From positions 62,001-126,000 of the forward strand of contig CABMPP010000008.1 of assembly GCA_902388495.1 (NCBI GenBank): DNA of 64,000 bases, read 5' to 3'. Below the pieces are notes generated by a model. That model made no database searches. It was not told the DNA's origin and worked only from the letters and a program-made list of their open reading frames with translations. The translations under genes were made by a program, and so were the position numbers. This document shows positions 39,601-47,973 of this stretch, in pieces (the stretch's first letter is position 1; each line of letters starts with the position of its first letter). This DNA is from an uncultured Bacteroides sp. Its GTDB lineage: Bacteria > Bacteroidota > Bacteroidia > Bacteroidales > Bacteroidaceae.

Positions 39601-40793
39601 ATAAGATTCTTTATAACCTGCTTTCGAATGCTGCTAAATACAATAAGGATGGCGGTTACATACAAATAACACTTTCGTATGCCAAGGACAGGGATTTTAT
39701 TCAGTTGCATGTGAAGGATAATGGCAGTGGCATTCCCAAAGAAAAGCAGAAGATGCTCTTCAAACGCTTCTATGAGGGAAATTATAGAAAGTTCAATACC
39801 ATAGGCACCGGAATCGGACTCTCTTTAACCAAAGATCTGGTGGAATTGCACGGAGGGGAAATCCGGGTTGAAAGTGAAGAAAACCAGGGCACCGAGTTTA
39901 TTGTGACACTACCCATTGACCGCTCTTATTTTAAAGAAGAGCAGATTGAGGAGGAAGCTGTACTCCCGATACAGAAAACGGTTACTTATTCGGAAGAGGA
40001 AACGGAAACTGTTTCTGCCGGAAAGCCAAAGACACATACTGTCCTGGTGGTAGAAGATAATGAGGAACTGCTGCAACTGATGGTTAAGTTGTTGCAGCGG
40101 GAGTATAATGTCCATACGGCAGAAAACGGACAGGAAGCCGTGACTGTGCTTGATAATGAAGATATTGACCTGGTTGTTTCTGATGTCATGATGCCGGTGA
40201 TGGATGGTATTGAATTCTGCAGGTATGTGAAAAACAAATTGGAACTCAGCCACATCCCTATCATTCTGCTTACTGCCAAGAATAAGGAAGAAGACCGTGC
40301 CGAAGCCTATGAAGTAGGAGCGGATGCTTTTATCAGTAAACCTTTCAATCTGGCGGTATTGCATGCCCGCATCCGTAATCTGTTGAAATATCGGGAACGC
40401 AAGGCGCATGATTTTAAGAATCAGCTGGTTTTTGAGGTCAAGGAGTTGAACTATACCAGTATTGATGAAGACTTTATGCAACGCGCCATCGCATGTGTGA
40501 ATCGCCATTTGGAAGATTGTGAGTTCGACCAGCCTCAGTTTGTAGATGAAATGGGTACCAGCAAATCGACTCTTTACAAAAAGCTCAAATCTCTGACCGG
40601 ATTGAATACATCTGCCTTTATCCGCAATATCCGTCTGAAAGCAGCTTGCCGCATAATGGAAGAGAAGGGGAGTGCTGTCCGTATCTCCGACTTGGCTTAT
40701 GCCGTAGGTTTTAATGACCCTAAATATTTCAGTGCTTGTTTTAAGAAAGAGTTCGGCATGCTGCCTACTGAATATTTGGAACGGTTTACGTGA
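36666..40793 (+). CDS. Hybrid two-component system sensor/regulator (HTCS), second locus
   Basis: This 1375-residue protein has the same layout as the sensor at 23793-27851: signal peptide (to about 30), double Reg_prop propeller (strings such as GFIWFATRYGLCKYDG and GRLWAGTEGGGLYLYDR), a Y_Y_Y domain (about 715-800), a membrane helix (about 815-840) and HisKA with His874 in NITHELLTPLT. The ATPase part reads NLLSNAAKY and GTGIGLSLTKDL, the receiver has Asp1173 in VSDVMMPVMDG, and the end is an AraC-type DNA-binding domain (VGFNDPKYFSACFKKEFGMLPTEYL). The H-box has Leu-Leu where the other sensor has Leu-Arg. It is encoded directly before and in the same direction as the second susC/susD pair and should control that locus. 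Confidence 0.96.
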   Translation: MKNIVSFCSFYKYCVLLVCWTLFPAALEAADTDIISQLNFKQISTLNGLPTDEVQKIFQDREGFIWFATRYGLCKYDGYQVTVYKSNLYAPGLLTSNNIYCLADDYDGNLWIGTQEGLNVLNKKTGEIRQYTYPAIPNNAVSCLSVTKDNKVWVGTDSGLCRYVPQKDSFVVYGDNMDDGAFTISAIKSLLEDADGDLWVGTWSGGLFRHSLKEDKFYAYPRINERNSAHVIYQDADHKIWVGGWDCGLFLLNHSKDMEKVSYTRYVHKVGDETSLSDNIVYDIVEDVHTHTLWIGTRAGLSIMKRETPGQFINYKSRHSSYYISCDEINSLLRDRANNIWLGSIGGGALMVSTELPPFTSHSLNLVEDDVPTTSVRAVYADSEKNLWLGAGSYGLAHKDYETGKLAFNSRIPEFSDISGVPTVNSIIQRRNGELWFGTYDGGILIYKKGEKVRVLTELNTPYLYSSCVSALCEDSRGNCWVGCRGGMGVSLAGGGHYRFSALPFDGGDFVDWYHIKDIVEDMDGSIWVATANCGIIHITGNVQHPETLKYSNYSYRNGQLAINSVLCLHIDRSGRLWAGTEGGGLYLYDREKGTFCEKNREYNIPSDMIGSIEEDGQGCLWMGTNIGLVRLNVPADEAYSNVRVYTTADGLQDNFFIAHASCSRGGELFFGGNKGYNSFFPETLKDGNEEVPYLITDIKIFNRSFASIKPETRERISSVMPSFTHKIELPYEYNNFSIEFASLTFKNPDLNRYAYQLVGFDKDWQYTDASRRFAYYNNLESGTYKFRLKATNENGIWSGEIRELEVVVLPPFWATWWAYVIYILIAAALIFSILRTAKNRMQLRNELHLREMEKAKLEELNHVKLQFFTNITHELLTPLTIISATVDELKMQVPGHDDIYTVLGSNISRLIRLLQQILEFRKAETGNLKLRVSPGDIAAFVKNEAESFLPLVKKRKIHFSVLCNPESIIGYFDTDKLDKILYNLLSNAAKYNKDGGYIQITLSYAKDRDFIQLHVKDNGSGIPKEKQKMLFKRFYEGNYRKFNTIGTGIGLSLTKDLVELHGGEIRVESEENQGTEFIVTLPIDRSYFKEEQIEEEAVLPIQKTVTYSEEETETVSAGKPKTHTVLVVEDNEELLQLMVKLLQREYNVHTAENGQEAVTVLDNEDIDLVVSDVMMPVMDGIEFCRYVKNKLELSHIPIILLTAKNKEEDRAEAYEVGADAFISKPFNLAVLHARIRNLLKYRERKAHDFKNQLVFEVKELNYTSIDEDFMQRAIACVNRHLEDCEFDQPQFVDEMGTSKSTLYKKLKSLTGLNTSAFIRNIRLKAACRIMEEKGSAVRISDLAYAVGFNDPKYFSACFKKEFGMLPTEYLERFT

Positions 40794-40914
40794 TAATGTT
40801 TGCATAGGATGTTATTCCCATATTTCTAAAGTAGAATTATGATTTAATAAGGTAGAGAAACTAAAATTCTACCTCAGATAACTATATTTAGAGCCGTTAT
40901 TCTCCGTCTGAGCC

Positions 40915-40922
40915 TACATTTG
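40915..40922 (+). promoter_or_regulatory. Candidate -7 box for the second susC gene
   Basis: TACATTTG fits TAnnTTTG in the 201-bp gap after the HTCS gene, 72 bp before the susC start. No -33 TTTG is visible, which fits an activator-dependent promoter. Confidence 0.5.
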
Positions 40923-40994
40923 TAACAGTTTTCACGACTACTATGAGGATCGTGATATGCAAACAAATAAATGTTTAATCTTAAAGTTTATGCA

Positions 40995-43900
40995 ATGAAA
41001 AAACAGAGATTCTTTGAAGGACTCAGACTAAAAGTGTGCATCACTTTGGCTGTTTGTATGACCCTTCTGTTGAATGTTCAGTTCTTGAACGCACAAAGTT
41101 CAACAATCAATGTAAAAGGTGTAGTGGAAGATGCGATGGGGCCGGTAATTGGCGCCAGCATTGTGGAAAAAGGCAATGCTACGAATGGAACGATTACCGA
41201 CATGAATGGGGGCTTTTCCCTGAAAGTACCTTCCAATGCTACGTTGGTCGTTAGTTTTATTGGTTACAAAACACAGGAAATTCCGGTTGCCGGGAAAACT
41301 TCTTTTAATGTGAAGATGACAGAAGATTCCGAAATGCTGGATGAAGTGGTGGTAGTAGGTTTTGGTACACAGAAAAAGGTGAATTTGACCGGTTCTGTTG
41401 GTTTGGCTACTGCCAAGGAGATTGAAGCACGTCCGGTAGCGAATGCTACTCAGGCATTGCAAGGTTTGGTTCCGGGTTTGCAGATTACTACCAATACGGG
41501 TGAGTTGGATAAGAATATGTCCATCAATATCCGTGGTAATGGTACTATCGGCGACGGTTCGAGCGGTAGCCCGCTGATTCTGATTGATGGGATGGAAGGT
41601 GATATCAATACGGTAAACCCGCAGGATATCGAAAACATCTCTGTATTGAAAGATGCCGCTGCTTCTTCTATTTATGGTTCGCGCGCACCGTTCGGCGTTA
41701 TTCTGGTAACGACCAAGAAGGGTAAATCGGGCAAGGCTACGATTAACTATAATAATAGTTTCCGTTTTAGTAGTGCAATACGTCTTCCGGAAATGATGGA
41801 CTCTTATACGTTTGCCAATTATTATAATCAGGCCTCCTATAATGCAAATCAAGGAACACAATTTTCTGAGAAGGTCATGCAACAAATGCTTGACTTCCAG
41901 GCGGAAGGTGGTACAAATACAGGTGGACTGCCTTCTAATGGCGTTGAATGGGGAAAACCTGCTGGTGATCCTTTTACCGAGGCTTATGCCAATACAGACT
42001 GGTATTCTGAAATTTACAAGGATGATGCCTTCTCACAGGAGCACAATCTTAGTATCAGCGGTGGAGGAGAAAAGTTCAATTACTACGCTTCTTTAGGCTA
42101 TCTGGATCAAAGTGGATTGCTCCGTCCAGCTTCGGATAATCTGAAACGATTTAATGCAAGCGCTAAGTTTGGTGCGGAGTTGACCAGTTGGTTGAAGTTT
42201 AATTATAGCCTGCGCTATGTCCGTCAGGATATGTTGCGTCCAACAAAGTTTGGAGGAAGTTTGTATGAGAAGGTTGGCCGTCAGACATGGCCTAACTTGC
42301 CGGTATACGATGAAAATGGCTATTATTTTAACGGTAATGCCGAAACGCCCGCTATGCAATTAGCTTTGGGAGGAGACCGTAATGTACAGACTGACAAGAG
42401 CTATCATCAAGCCAGTTTGGTATTTGAGCCTATCAAGAACTGGATTACCAATGTTGAGTTCAATTACAGTCTTAATAATGTGGATACTCGCGAAGTGTCA
42501 CTTCCCTGTTACAATCATGATGTTGCCGGTGGGATTGTAGATACTAAGGGAACAAACAGTCTCTATCAAGATTATAAAAAGGAGACTTATATGAACTGGA
42601 ATATTTATTCTACTTATTCATTCTCCCTGGATGATGTCCATAATTTCAAAGTGATGGGTGGTTTCCAGTCGGAAGAGATGCGCCAGAAGTTTTTCAGTGC
42701 TAAAGGTTATGGCTTGCAAGTAGAAGATCTGCCGGAATTGGATTTGATCTCAAATATTGATGGAGCCGGAAAGGAAAAAGTACCTGAAGTAGGAGGTTAT
42801 CGTAATGAGTGGGCTACAGCAGGTTTCTTTGGTCGTGTCAATTATGATTATGCAGGACGATATTTAGTGGAAGGGAACCTTCGTTACGATGGGACATCCC
42901 GTTTCCGTCGCGGCAACCGTTGGCAATTATCACCTTCATTCTCTTTAGGTTGGAACATTGCTCAGGAAAATTTTTGGGAAGATTTTGCTGATGTATGTAA
43001 CCAGTTGAAACTCCGTTTTTCCTATGGTGAGTTAGGCAATATGAATACTAATGGGTGGTATCCCACCTATCGCTCCATGACATTGAAACAGGCTAATGGT
43101 GGCTGGCTGCAAGGCGGTATCAAACCAAATACTGCTTACGTGGGTAATCTTATCAGTACTACTTTGACATGGGAGAAAGTGCGTACTTGGAATATTGGTC
43201 TTGATTTCGGCTTTTTAAATAACCGCTTGACCGGTTCATTTGATGCCTATGTCCGCTATACCGATAATATGGTGGGTCCTTCTGAGGAATTGCCGGCTGT
43301 ATTAGGTATTGGCACTCCGAAGACTAATAACTGTGACTTGAAGACGAAAGGATGGGAACTTACCATCGGCTGGCAGGACCGCACGCGGTTTGGACTGGGT
43401 TATGGTATCAAATTCAATGTGGCTGACGCACGTACTTATGTTGACCGTTATCCAGGTAATCCTACCAATGCTATTTCTACTTACATCGCTGGTCGGGAAA
43501 TCGGTGAAATCTGGGGATTTGAGACTGTAGGCATTGCCAAAACTGATGCTGAAATGCAAGCGCACCTAAACAATGTGGGGTCACAGGATGCTATTGGTTC
43601 CAAGTGGGCTGCTGGAGATATTATGTATGCTGACTTGGATGGTAACCCCGGTATAACTAAAGGTGGACAGACGCTGGATGACCATGGTGACTTGAAAGTG
43701 ATTGGAAACAATACGCCGCGCTATCACTTTGGTCTTGACTTGAACGCTAACTACAAAGGATTTGATGTACGCCTTTTCTTTCAGGGTGTAATGAAACGTG
43801 ATTTCTGGCAAGACTCTAATATGTTTTGGGGAGTCAGAGGCAATATGTGGTGGTCAACTGGTCTGAAAGAGCATGGGGATTATTTCCGCAGCGAAGCCAT

Positions 43901-44267
43901 CGGTTTGAGTGGACATGAAATTGCCGCCAATACAAATTCTTACTATCCACGTCCGATATTTGACGATAGAAAGAATCAGGAGAAGCAAACCCGCTATTTG
44001 CAGAATGCAGCTTATATCCGTTTGAAGAATTTCCAATTGGGGTATACCATTCCTTCTTCTGTTAGCCGTAAGATTGGTATCGGTAACTGTCGCGTGTTTG
44101 TATCGGGTGAGAATTTGTGGACCGGCACAAAATTGTCCAAACTCTTTGACCCGGAAACAATTAATGGAGGTAATACCGATAGCGGTGCAAACGAGGCTAT
44201 AAAGAGTGGTGGTAATGCTTATCCACTCTCAAAGACATGGTCTTTCGGAATTAGTGTTTCACTTTAA
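40995..44267 (+). CDS. SusC-like TonB-dependent oligosaccharide transporter, second locus
   Basis: This 1090-residue transporter is counted from ATG 40995, which gives a normal signal peptide (VCITLAVCMTLLLNVQFLNAQ); an in-frame ATG at 40971 adds eight residues. A CarboxypepD_reg-like domain (VKGVVEDAMGPVIGASIVEK), the SusC box DEVVVVGFGTQKKVNLTGSV, a plug (NIRGNGT, PLILIDGMEG, AASSIYGSRAPFGVILVTT) and a barrel ending WSFGISVSL follow. It is clearly diverged from the first SusC, so the two should import different oligosaccharides. The susD partner starts 23 bp downstream. Confidence 0.96.
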   Translation: MKKQRFFEGLRLKVCITLAVCMTLLLNVQFLNAQSSTINVKGVVEDAMGPVIGASIVEKGNATNGTITDMNGGFSLKVPSNATLVVSFIGYKTQEIPVAGKTSFNVKMTEDSEMLDEVVVVGFGTQKKVNLTGSVGLATAKEIEARPVANATQALQGLVPGLQITTNTGELDKNMSINIRGNGTIGDGSSGSPLILIDGMEGDINTVNPQDIENISVLKDAAASSIYGSRAPFGVILVTTKKGKSGKATINYNNSFRFSSAIRLPEMMDSYTFANYYNQASYNANQGTQFSEKVMQQMLDFQAEGGTNTGGLPSNGVEWGKPAGDPFTEAYANTDWYSEIYKDDAFSQEHNLSISGGGEKFNYYASLGYLDQSGLLRPASDNLKRFNASAKFGAELTSWLKFNYSLRYVRQDMLRPTKFGGSLYEKVGRQTWPNLPVYDENGYYFNGNAETPAMQLALGGDRNVQTDKSYHQASLVFEPIKNWITNVEFNYSLNNVDTREVSLPCYNHDVAGGIVDTKGTNSLYQDYKKETYMNWNIYSTYSFSLDDVHNFKVMGGFQSEEMRQKFFSAKGYGLQVEDLPELDLISNIDGAGKEKVPEVGGYRNEWATAGFFGRVNYDYAGRYLVEGNLRYDGTSRFRRGNRWQLSPSFSLGWNIAQENFWEDFADVCNQLKLRFSYGELGNMNTNGWYPTYRSMTLKQANGGWLQGGIKPNTAYVGNLISTTLTWEKVRTWNIGLDFGFLNNRLTGSFDAYVRYTDNMVGPSEELPAVLGIGTPKTNNCDLKTKGWELTIGWQDRTRFGLGYGIKFNVADARTYVDRYPGNPTNAISTYIAGREIGEIWGFETVGIAKTDAEMQAHLNNVGSQDAIGSKWAAGDIMYADLDGNPGITKGGQTLDDHGDLKVIGNNTPRYHFGLDLNANYKGFDVRLFFQGVMKRDFWQDSNMFWGVRGNMWWSTGLKEHGDYFRSEAIGLSGHEIAANTNSYYPRPIFDDRKNQEKQTRYLQNAAYIRLKNFQLGYTIPSSVSRKIGIGNCRVFVSGENLWTGTKLSKLFDPETINGGNTDSGANEAIKSGGNAYPLSKTWSFGISVSL

Positions 44268-44289
44268 ACCATTATCAAAAGAAAATAAT

Positions 44290-46347
44290 ATGAAACTGAA
44301 TTGTAAATATATAGCTAATGCCATGATAGCAGTGGCTTTAGCAGCCGGAACAGCTTCTTGTGAGGACTTTTTGGATAGAGAGCCAATGTCCTCCGTTTCT
44401 CCCGAAACTTACTATTCTTCGGAAGCACAACTGGAAGCCAATTTGAATGATGAATATCCCAATGTCCTTCCGTCTTACCAGCAGTATAGCTATGGCGTTT
44501 TTGCGGAAGACAAGGGTACTGATAACCAGATTGAAGTAAATGCCAATGATCGTTATACTTTAGACCGTTGGAAAGTAGCTCATTCGGAAAGTGATAATTG
44601 GAAATTTGAGCGTATTTACCGTATTAATTTCTTCTTGTCCGAAGTTCTTCCGAAGTTTGGCGGGGATATGAGCGGAGCACAGAATACGATATCCGGTACG
44701 GTAGGCAAGATCAAGCATTACATAGGTGAGGCTTATTTCCTTCGTGCTTACGAATATTTTAAGAAACTTCAGCTTTTTGGTGATTTCCCGATTATAAAGG
44801 AGCCGCTTGCCAACGATAGAGAAACACTGAATGCTGCCAGCACACGTTTCCCACGCAATGAAGTAGCACGCTTTATTCTTGACGACCTTGACAAGGCTTA
44901 TGACTACATGAGCGATGTCGATATGGCTACTACCCGTATCAATAAGGATGTAGCTAAACTTCTGAAATCGCGGGTGGCGTTGTTTGAAGCTACTTGGTTG
45001 CAGAACTTCAAAGGAACGGCCTTTGTCCCCGGTGGAGAGGGGTGGCCGGGTGCCTCTCTACATAATAGTTATGAATATCCTAGTGGTAGCATTGATAATG
45101 AGATAAAATATTTTTTGGAGAATGCTGTTGAAGCATCCAAAACAGTTGCTGATAAATATAAAGGAAGCTTGACAGTTAATACCGGTATATTGCAACAGTC
45201 GGCAGATGAGGCTTCCAATCCTTATTATGACATGTTTGCCCAGGAGGATCTTTCCGGTGTTTCCGAAGTTCTTTTGTGGCGTCAGCGTGCGCGTGGTCTC
45301 TCTACGCATAATATCAATGCTGCTGCCGGACGCGGTAACTACCGCATTGGGTTGACACGTGGGTATGTACAGAACTTTTTGATGGCGGATGGCACTCCCG
45401 TTTATACTCATGGTACGTATACCGATGGCGACGGCTATTATATGGGTGATAAAAATATTGCCAATGTCCGCGTGAACCGTGATTCGCGTCTGAGTATATT
45501 CCTGAAAGAACCAGGACAGACGAATATCTTTTTGGAAGTGGATAACAGTGAAGGTACAGATGCCGTCATGACAGAACCTTATCCTTCCATTACCAATGGT
45601 GATAATGAACGTGGGTATGCCACGGGATATGCACTGCACAAGGGAGGCTCCTTTAACCGCAAGCATTATGCTAATGGTGGTGGTTACACGGGAGAGGTTT
45701 ACTTCCGCTCCGTTGAGGCATTACTGAACTATATGGAAGCCAGTTATTTGCTTAACGGGACGTTGGATAATACGGCTCGTGAGTATTGGACATTGATTCG
45801 CCGCCGTGCACATGTCGATGAAGATTTTGATAAAACTATCAGCATGACGGACATGAGCAAGGAAGCTGAAAATGACTGGGGTGCCTATACCGGCGGAAAC
45901 ATCCTCACGGACAAGACTCTGTATAATATTCGTCGTGAGCGCCGCTGTGAGTTCTTGGCAGAAGGACTTCGCTATATGGATTTGCGCCGTTGGCGTTCTA
46001 TGGATCAACTCATCAATACTCCCTATCATATGGAAGGTATGCACTTATGGAACACTCCGATGGAAAAATGGTATTTGAATGATAAGGGAGAGTCTACTTT
46101 GGTAGCCGATGGGACATCTCAAGCGAATGCCTCTTCAAAAAGTAGAAGCGAATATCTCCGCCCGTTTGAAAAGACATCTACACAACCGGGTTACGATGGC
46201 TGTACTTGGAAGATGGCCCACTATCTGAATCCTATTATGGTAAAGCAGTTCCAACTGACTGCTACTTCGGGAGCCGATGTATCGACTTCAATCCTGTATC
46301 AGAACCCGTATTGGCCGACAGTAGCCGACCAACCGGCAGAGAAATAA
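44290..46347 (+). CDS. SusD-like surface glycan-binding lipoprotein, second locus
   Basis: This 685-residue lipoprotein is counted from ATG 44290. Its lipobox string GTASC places the lipid on Cys24, followed by acidic EDFLDRE, a pattern seen in exported SusD proteins. An in-frame ATG at 44206 overlaps susC and lacks a signal. SusD/RagB helices include YIGEAYFLRAYEYFKKLQLFGDFPII, SVEALLNYMEASYLLNG and RRERRCEFLAEGLRYMDLRRWRS. It forms the lid of the adjacent SusC. It is unlike the first SusD in detail. A hairpin and the metalloprotease lipoprotein gene follow. Confidence 0.95.
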   Translation: MKLNCKYIANAMIAVALAAGTASCEDFLDREPMSSVSPETYYSSEAQLEANLNDEYPNVLPSYQQYSYGVFAEDKGTDNQIEVNANDRYTLDRWKVAHSESDNWKFERIYRINFFLSEVLPKFGGDMSGAQNTISGTVGKIKHYIGEAYFLRAYEYFKKLQLFGDFPIIKEPLANDRETLNAASTRFPRNEVARFILDDLDKAYDYMSDVDMATTRINKDVAKLLKSRVALFEATWLQNFKGTAFVPGGEGWPGASLHNSYEYPSGSIDNEIKYFLENAVEASKTVADKYKGSLTVNTGILQQSADEASNPYYDMFAQEDLSGVSEVLLWRQRARGLSTHNINAAAGRGNYRIGLTRGYVQNFLMADGTPVYTHGTYTDGDGYYMGDKNIANVRVNRDSRLSIFLKEPGQTNIFLEVDNSEGTDAVMTEPYPSITNGDNERGYATGYALHKGGSFNRKHYANGGGYTGEVYFRSVEALLNYMEASYLLNGTLDNTAREYWTLIRRRAHVDEDFDKTISMTDMSKEAENDWGAYTGGNILTDKTLYNIRRERRCEFLAEGLRYMDLRRWRSMDQLINTPYHMEGMHLWNTPMEKWYLNDKGESTLVADGTSQANASSKSRSEYLRPFEKTSTQPGYDGCTWKMAHYLNPIMVKQFQLTATSGADVSTSILYQNPYWPTVADQPAEK

Positions 46348-46360
46348 ATGCAAAAGATTA

Positions 46361-46408
46361 TAGGGTTAAAGAGGTATTCTTTTTAGGGGAACTATCGCTT
46401 TAACCCTA
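46361..46408 (+). promoter_or_regulatory. Hairpin between susD and metalloprotease gene
   Basis: TAGGGTTAAAG (46361-46371) has an exact inverted copy CTTTAACCCTA (46398-46408) around a 26-nt loop that includes TTTTT. It may lower read-through from susD into the protease gene, or act as a processing site. Confidence 0.5.
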
Positions 46409-46446
46409 AAGAACGGATTTTATATAGTCAGTAATGTAATTTATAT

Positions 46447-47748
46447 ATGAAAAAAAATATTAGTTATATTTTAATTGTAATGTTCTTTGTCACTATTAGC
46501 TCATGTGAAAGAGAAAGTGCAACACTAGAAAATGTTGGCAGTCAAATTCAAAGTGAATACCTTGAAATAATAAAGGGAGTGGGATTTGATGAAACAAGTG
46601 CCATTGATATGAGTGAATATTTTTTGGTTGAAGGGGACATCATATTCACTAAAAAGGATTTGCATCAATATGCGATAACCCGACAAGCTCGGACTGATTT
46701 TATAGTCAGTGAAGATAAACGTTCAAATATCCTTATCAAAATAGATGCTTCAATGCCTGTTTCAGGAGATGATAATTGGAGAAATGCAATAGGAAGTGCA
46801 ATAGAGGAATGGAATAAATTAAAGTCAGGTTTATACATGTCATTGACAACAAGCTCGGAATATGATATTTTAATAAAATCTGATAATGGTAGCTTACCTT
46901 ATAATGAAGTAGCTGTAGCAGGAAGGCCTTCTCTTGATGGGGATCCTTATCATTCAATCTTAGTAAATTTGGACTTTGATAATAACAGAGTTATGACTGA
47001 AAGTCAAAAGAAATATAATATTGTACATGAGTTAGGTCATTGTGTGGGTCTAAGGCATACTAATTGGCGAGGTCGTAACGAACCAACAGGAATTACAATT
47101 TCCGGTACGCCAAATGATTCTAATAATCCAGATCCTTCTTCTGTTATGAATGGAGGAACTGCCCTCTCTTCTTGGGCGGGGTTTAGCCTAAATGATTATA
47201 AGGCTATAATCACTTTATATCCGGGGGCTGTATTATCCGGACCTGAATCTTTTTGTTCTGACGGAACCTACTCAGTAAGCGGAGTGCCTAAGGGGTATTC
47301 TCTTTCTTGGTCATGGTCAGCAGGGATTGAACCGGTAGGTGGTATATCTGGAACGAAAATTGTCGTACAGAAAAAATATAATTGTGCTGCATGGGTAAAG
47401 GCAACGTTAATAGGTCCTATCGGAAATATTATAGAATTAGAAAAGTCTATTGTTTACGCAGGAGCTCCTGACTTCTCAGATGATGAAACATTTATAACGC
47501 CATTTTATGTTAATCGTAAGGATGTAAATATTGAACATGATATCTTAGGAACGATGTGGACTATTTATAAAAATGGTAGTCAAAGAACTTATAGCAGTGA
47601 TACAAATAGGCTGAATGCAAGTATTGTGTTTAATGATGGTTTTATAACACAAAGCGGGTATTATGAAGTAGGTGTAAGAGGACTTAATAATTGTGGCTGG
47701 GGCTATGAAACTAGAAAGAACTTATATATAGATATTCATAATTATTAG
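46447..47748 (+). CDS. M57-like zinc metalloprotease lipoprotein
   Basis: This 433-residue lipoprotein has lipobox ISSC with Cys20, then acidic ERES, so surface display is possible. Residues about 90-260 form a metzincin-like domain of the M57/dual-action HEIGH type. Zinc ligands His194, His198 and His204 and catalytic Glu195 lie in HELGHCVGLRH, and SVMNGG supplies a Met-turn-like string (PSSVMNG). Residues about 262-345 look like a PKD-like beta domain (LSGPESFCSDGTYSVSGVP) and a further beta domain follows to the end. A protease in this place could open protein-linked glycans for the neighbouring glycosidases. The gene is much more AT-rich than its neighbours, suggesting separate origin. 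Substrate unknown. Confidence 0.85.
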   Translation: MKKNISYILIVMFFVTISSCERESATLENVGSQIQSEYLEIIKGVGFDETSAIDMSEYFLVEGDIIFTKKDLHQYAITRQARTDFIVSEDKRSNILIKIDASMPVSGDDNWRNAIGSAIEEWNKLKSGLYMSLTTSSEYDILIKSDNGSLPYNEVAVAGRPSLDGDPYHSILVNLDFDNNRVMTESQKKYNIVHELGHCVGLRHTNWRGRNEPTGITISGTPNDSNNPDPSSVMNGGTALSSWAGFSLNDYKAIITLYPGAVLSGPESFCSDGTYSVSGVPKGYSLSWSWSAGIEPVGGISGTKIVVQKKYNCAAWVKATLIGPIGNIIELEKSIVYAGAPDFSDDETFITPFYVNRKDVNIEHDILGTMWTIYKNGSQRTYSSDTNRLNASIVFNDGFITQSGYYEVGVRGLNNCGWGYETRKNLYIDIHNY

Positions 47749-47799
47749 TCAATAGTAGTTGAATATTTAGCAAAAAAATAACGCGGTAGATTGTTTTTA

Positions 47800-47847
47800 G
47801 GAGGGATAGGAGCTTTCTTTTGGAAGATAGTGTCCTATCCCTTTTTT
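47800..47847 (+). terminator. Terminator after the metalloprotease gene
   Basis: GGGATAGGA (47803-47811) pairs with TCCTATCCC (47833-47841), followed by TTTTTT. It ends the second susCD-protease transcript. Confidence 0.75.
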
Positions 47848-47919
47848 AAAATCTTCATATTGACCGATTTCTTTTCTGTTTTGAGGAATTTTTGCTCCCT
47901 CCCTGAAAGATACTCGTCG

Positions 47920-47927
47920 TATCTTTG
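47920..47927 (+). promoter_or_regulatory. Candidate -7 box for the galactanase-like GH43 gene
   Basis: TATCTTTG matches the -7 consensus 46 bp before the start codon. A TTTG at 47891-47894 is 25 bp upstream, longer than usual. Confidence 0.5.
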
Positions 47928-47973
47928 TTTTGTGAGAAAATAAAATTTATTCCTATTAAAAAATAATACATTA

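Noticed and set aside
36666..40793. Leu-Leu in the H-box as a sign of an inactive kinase
   Set aside because: His874 and the ATPase motifs are present, and position +3 after His varies among active kinases.
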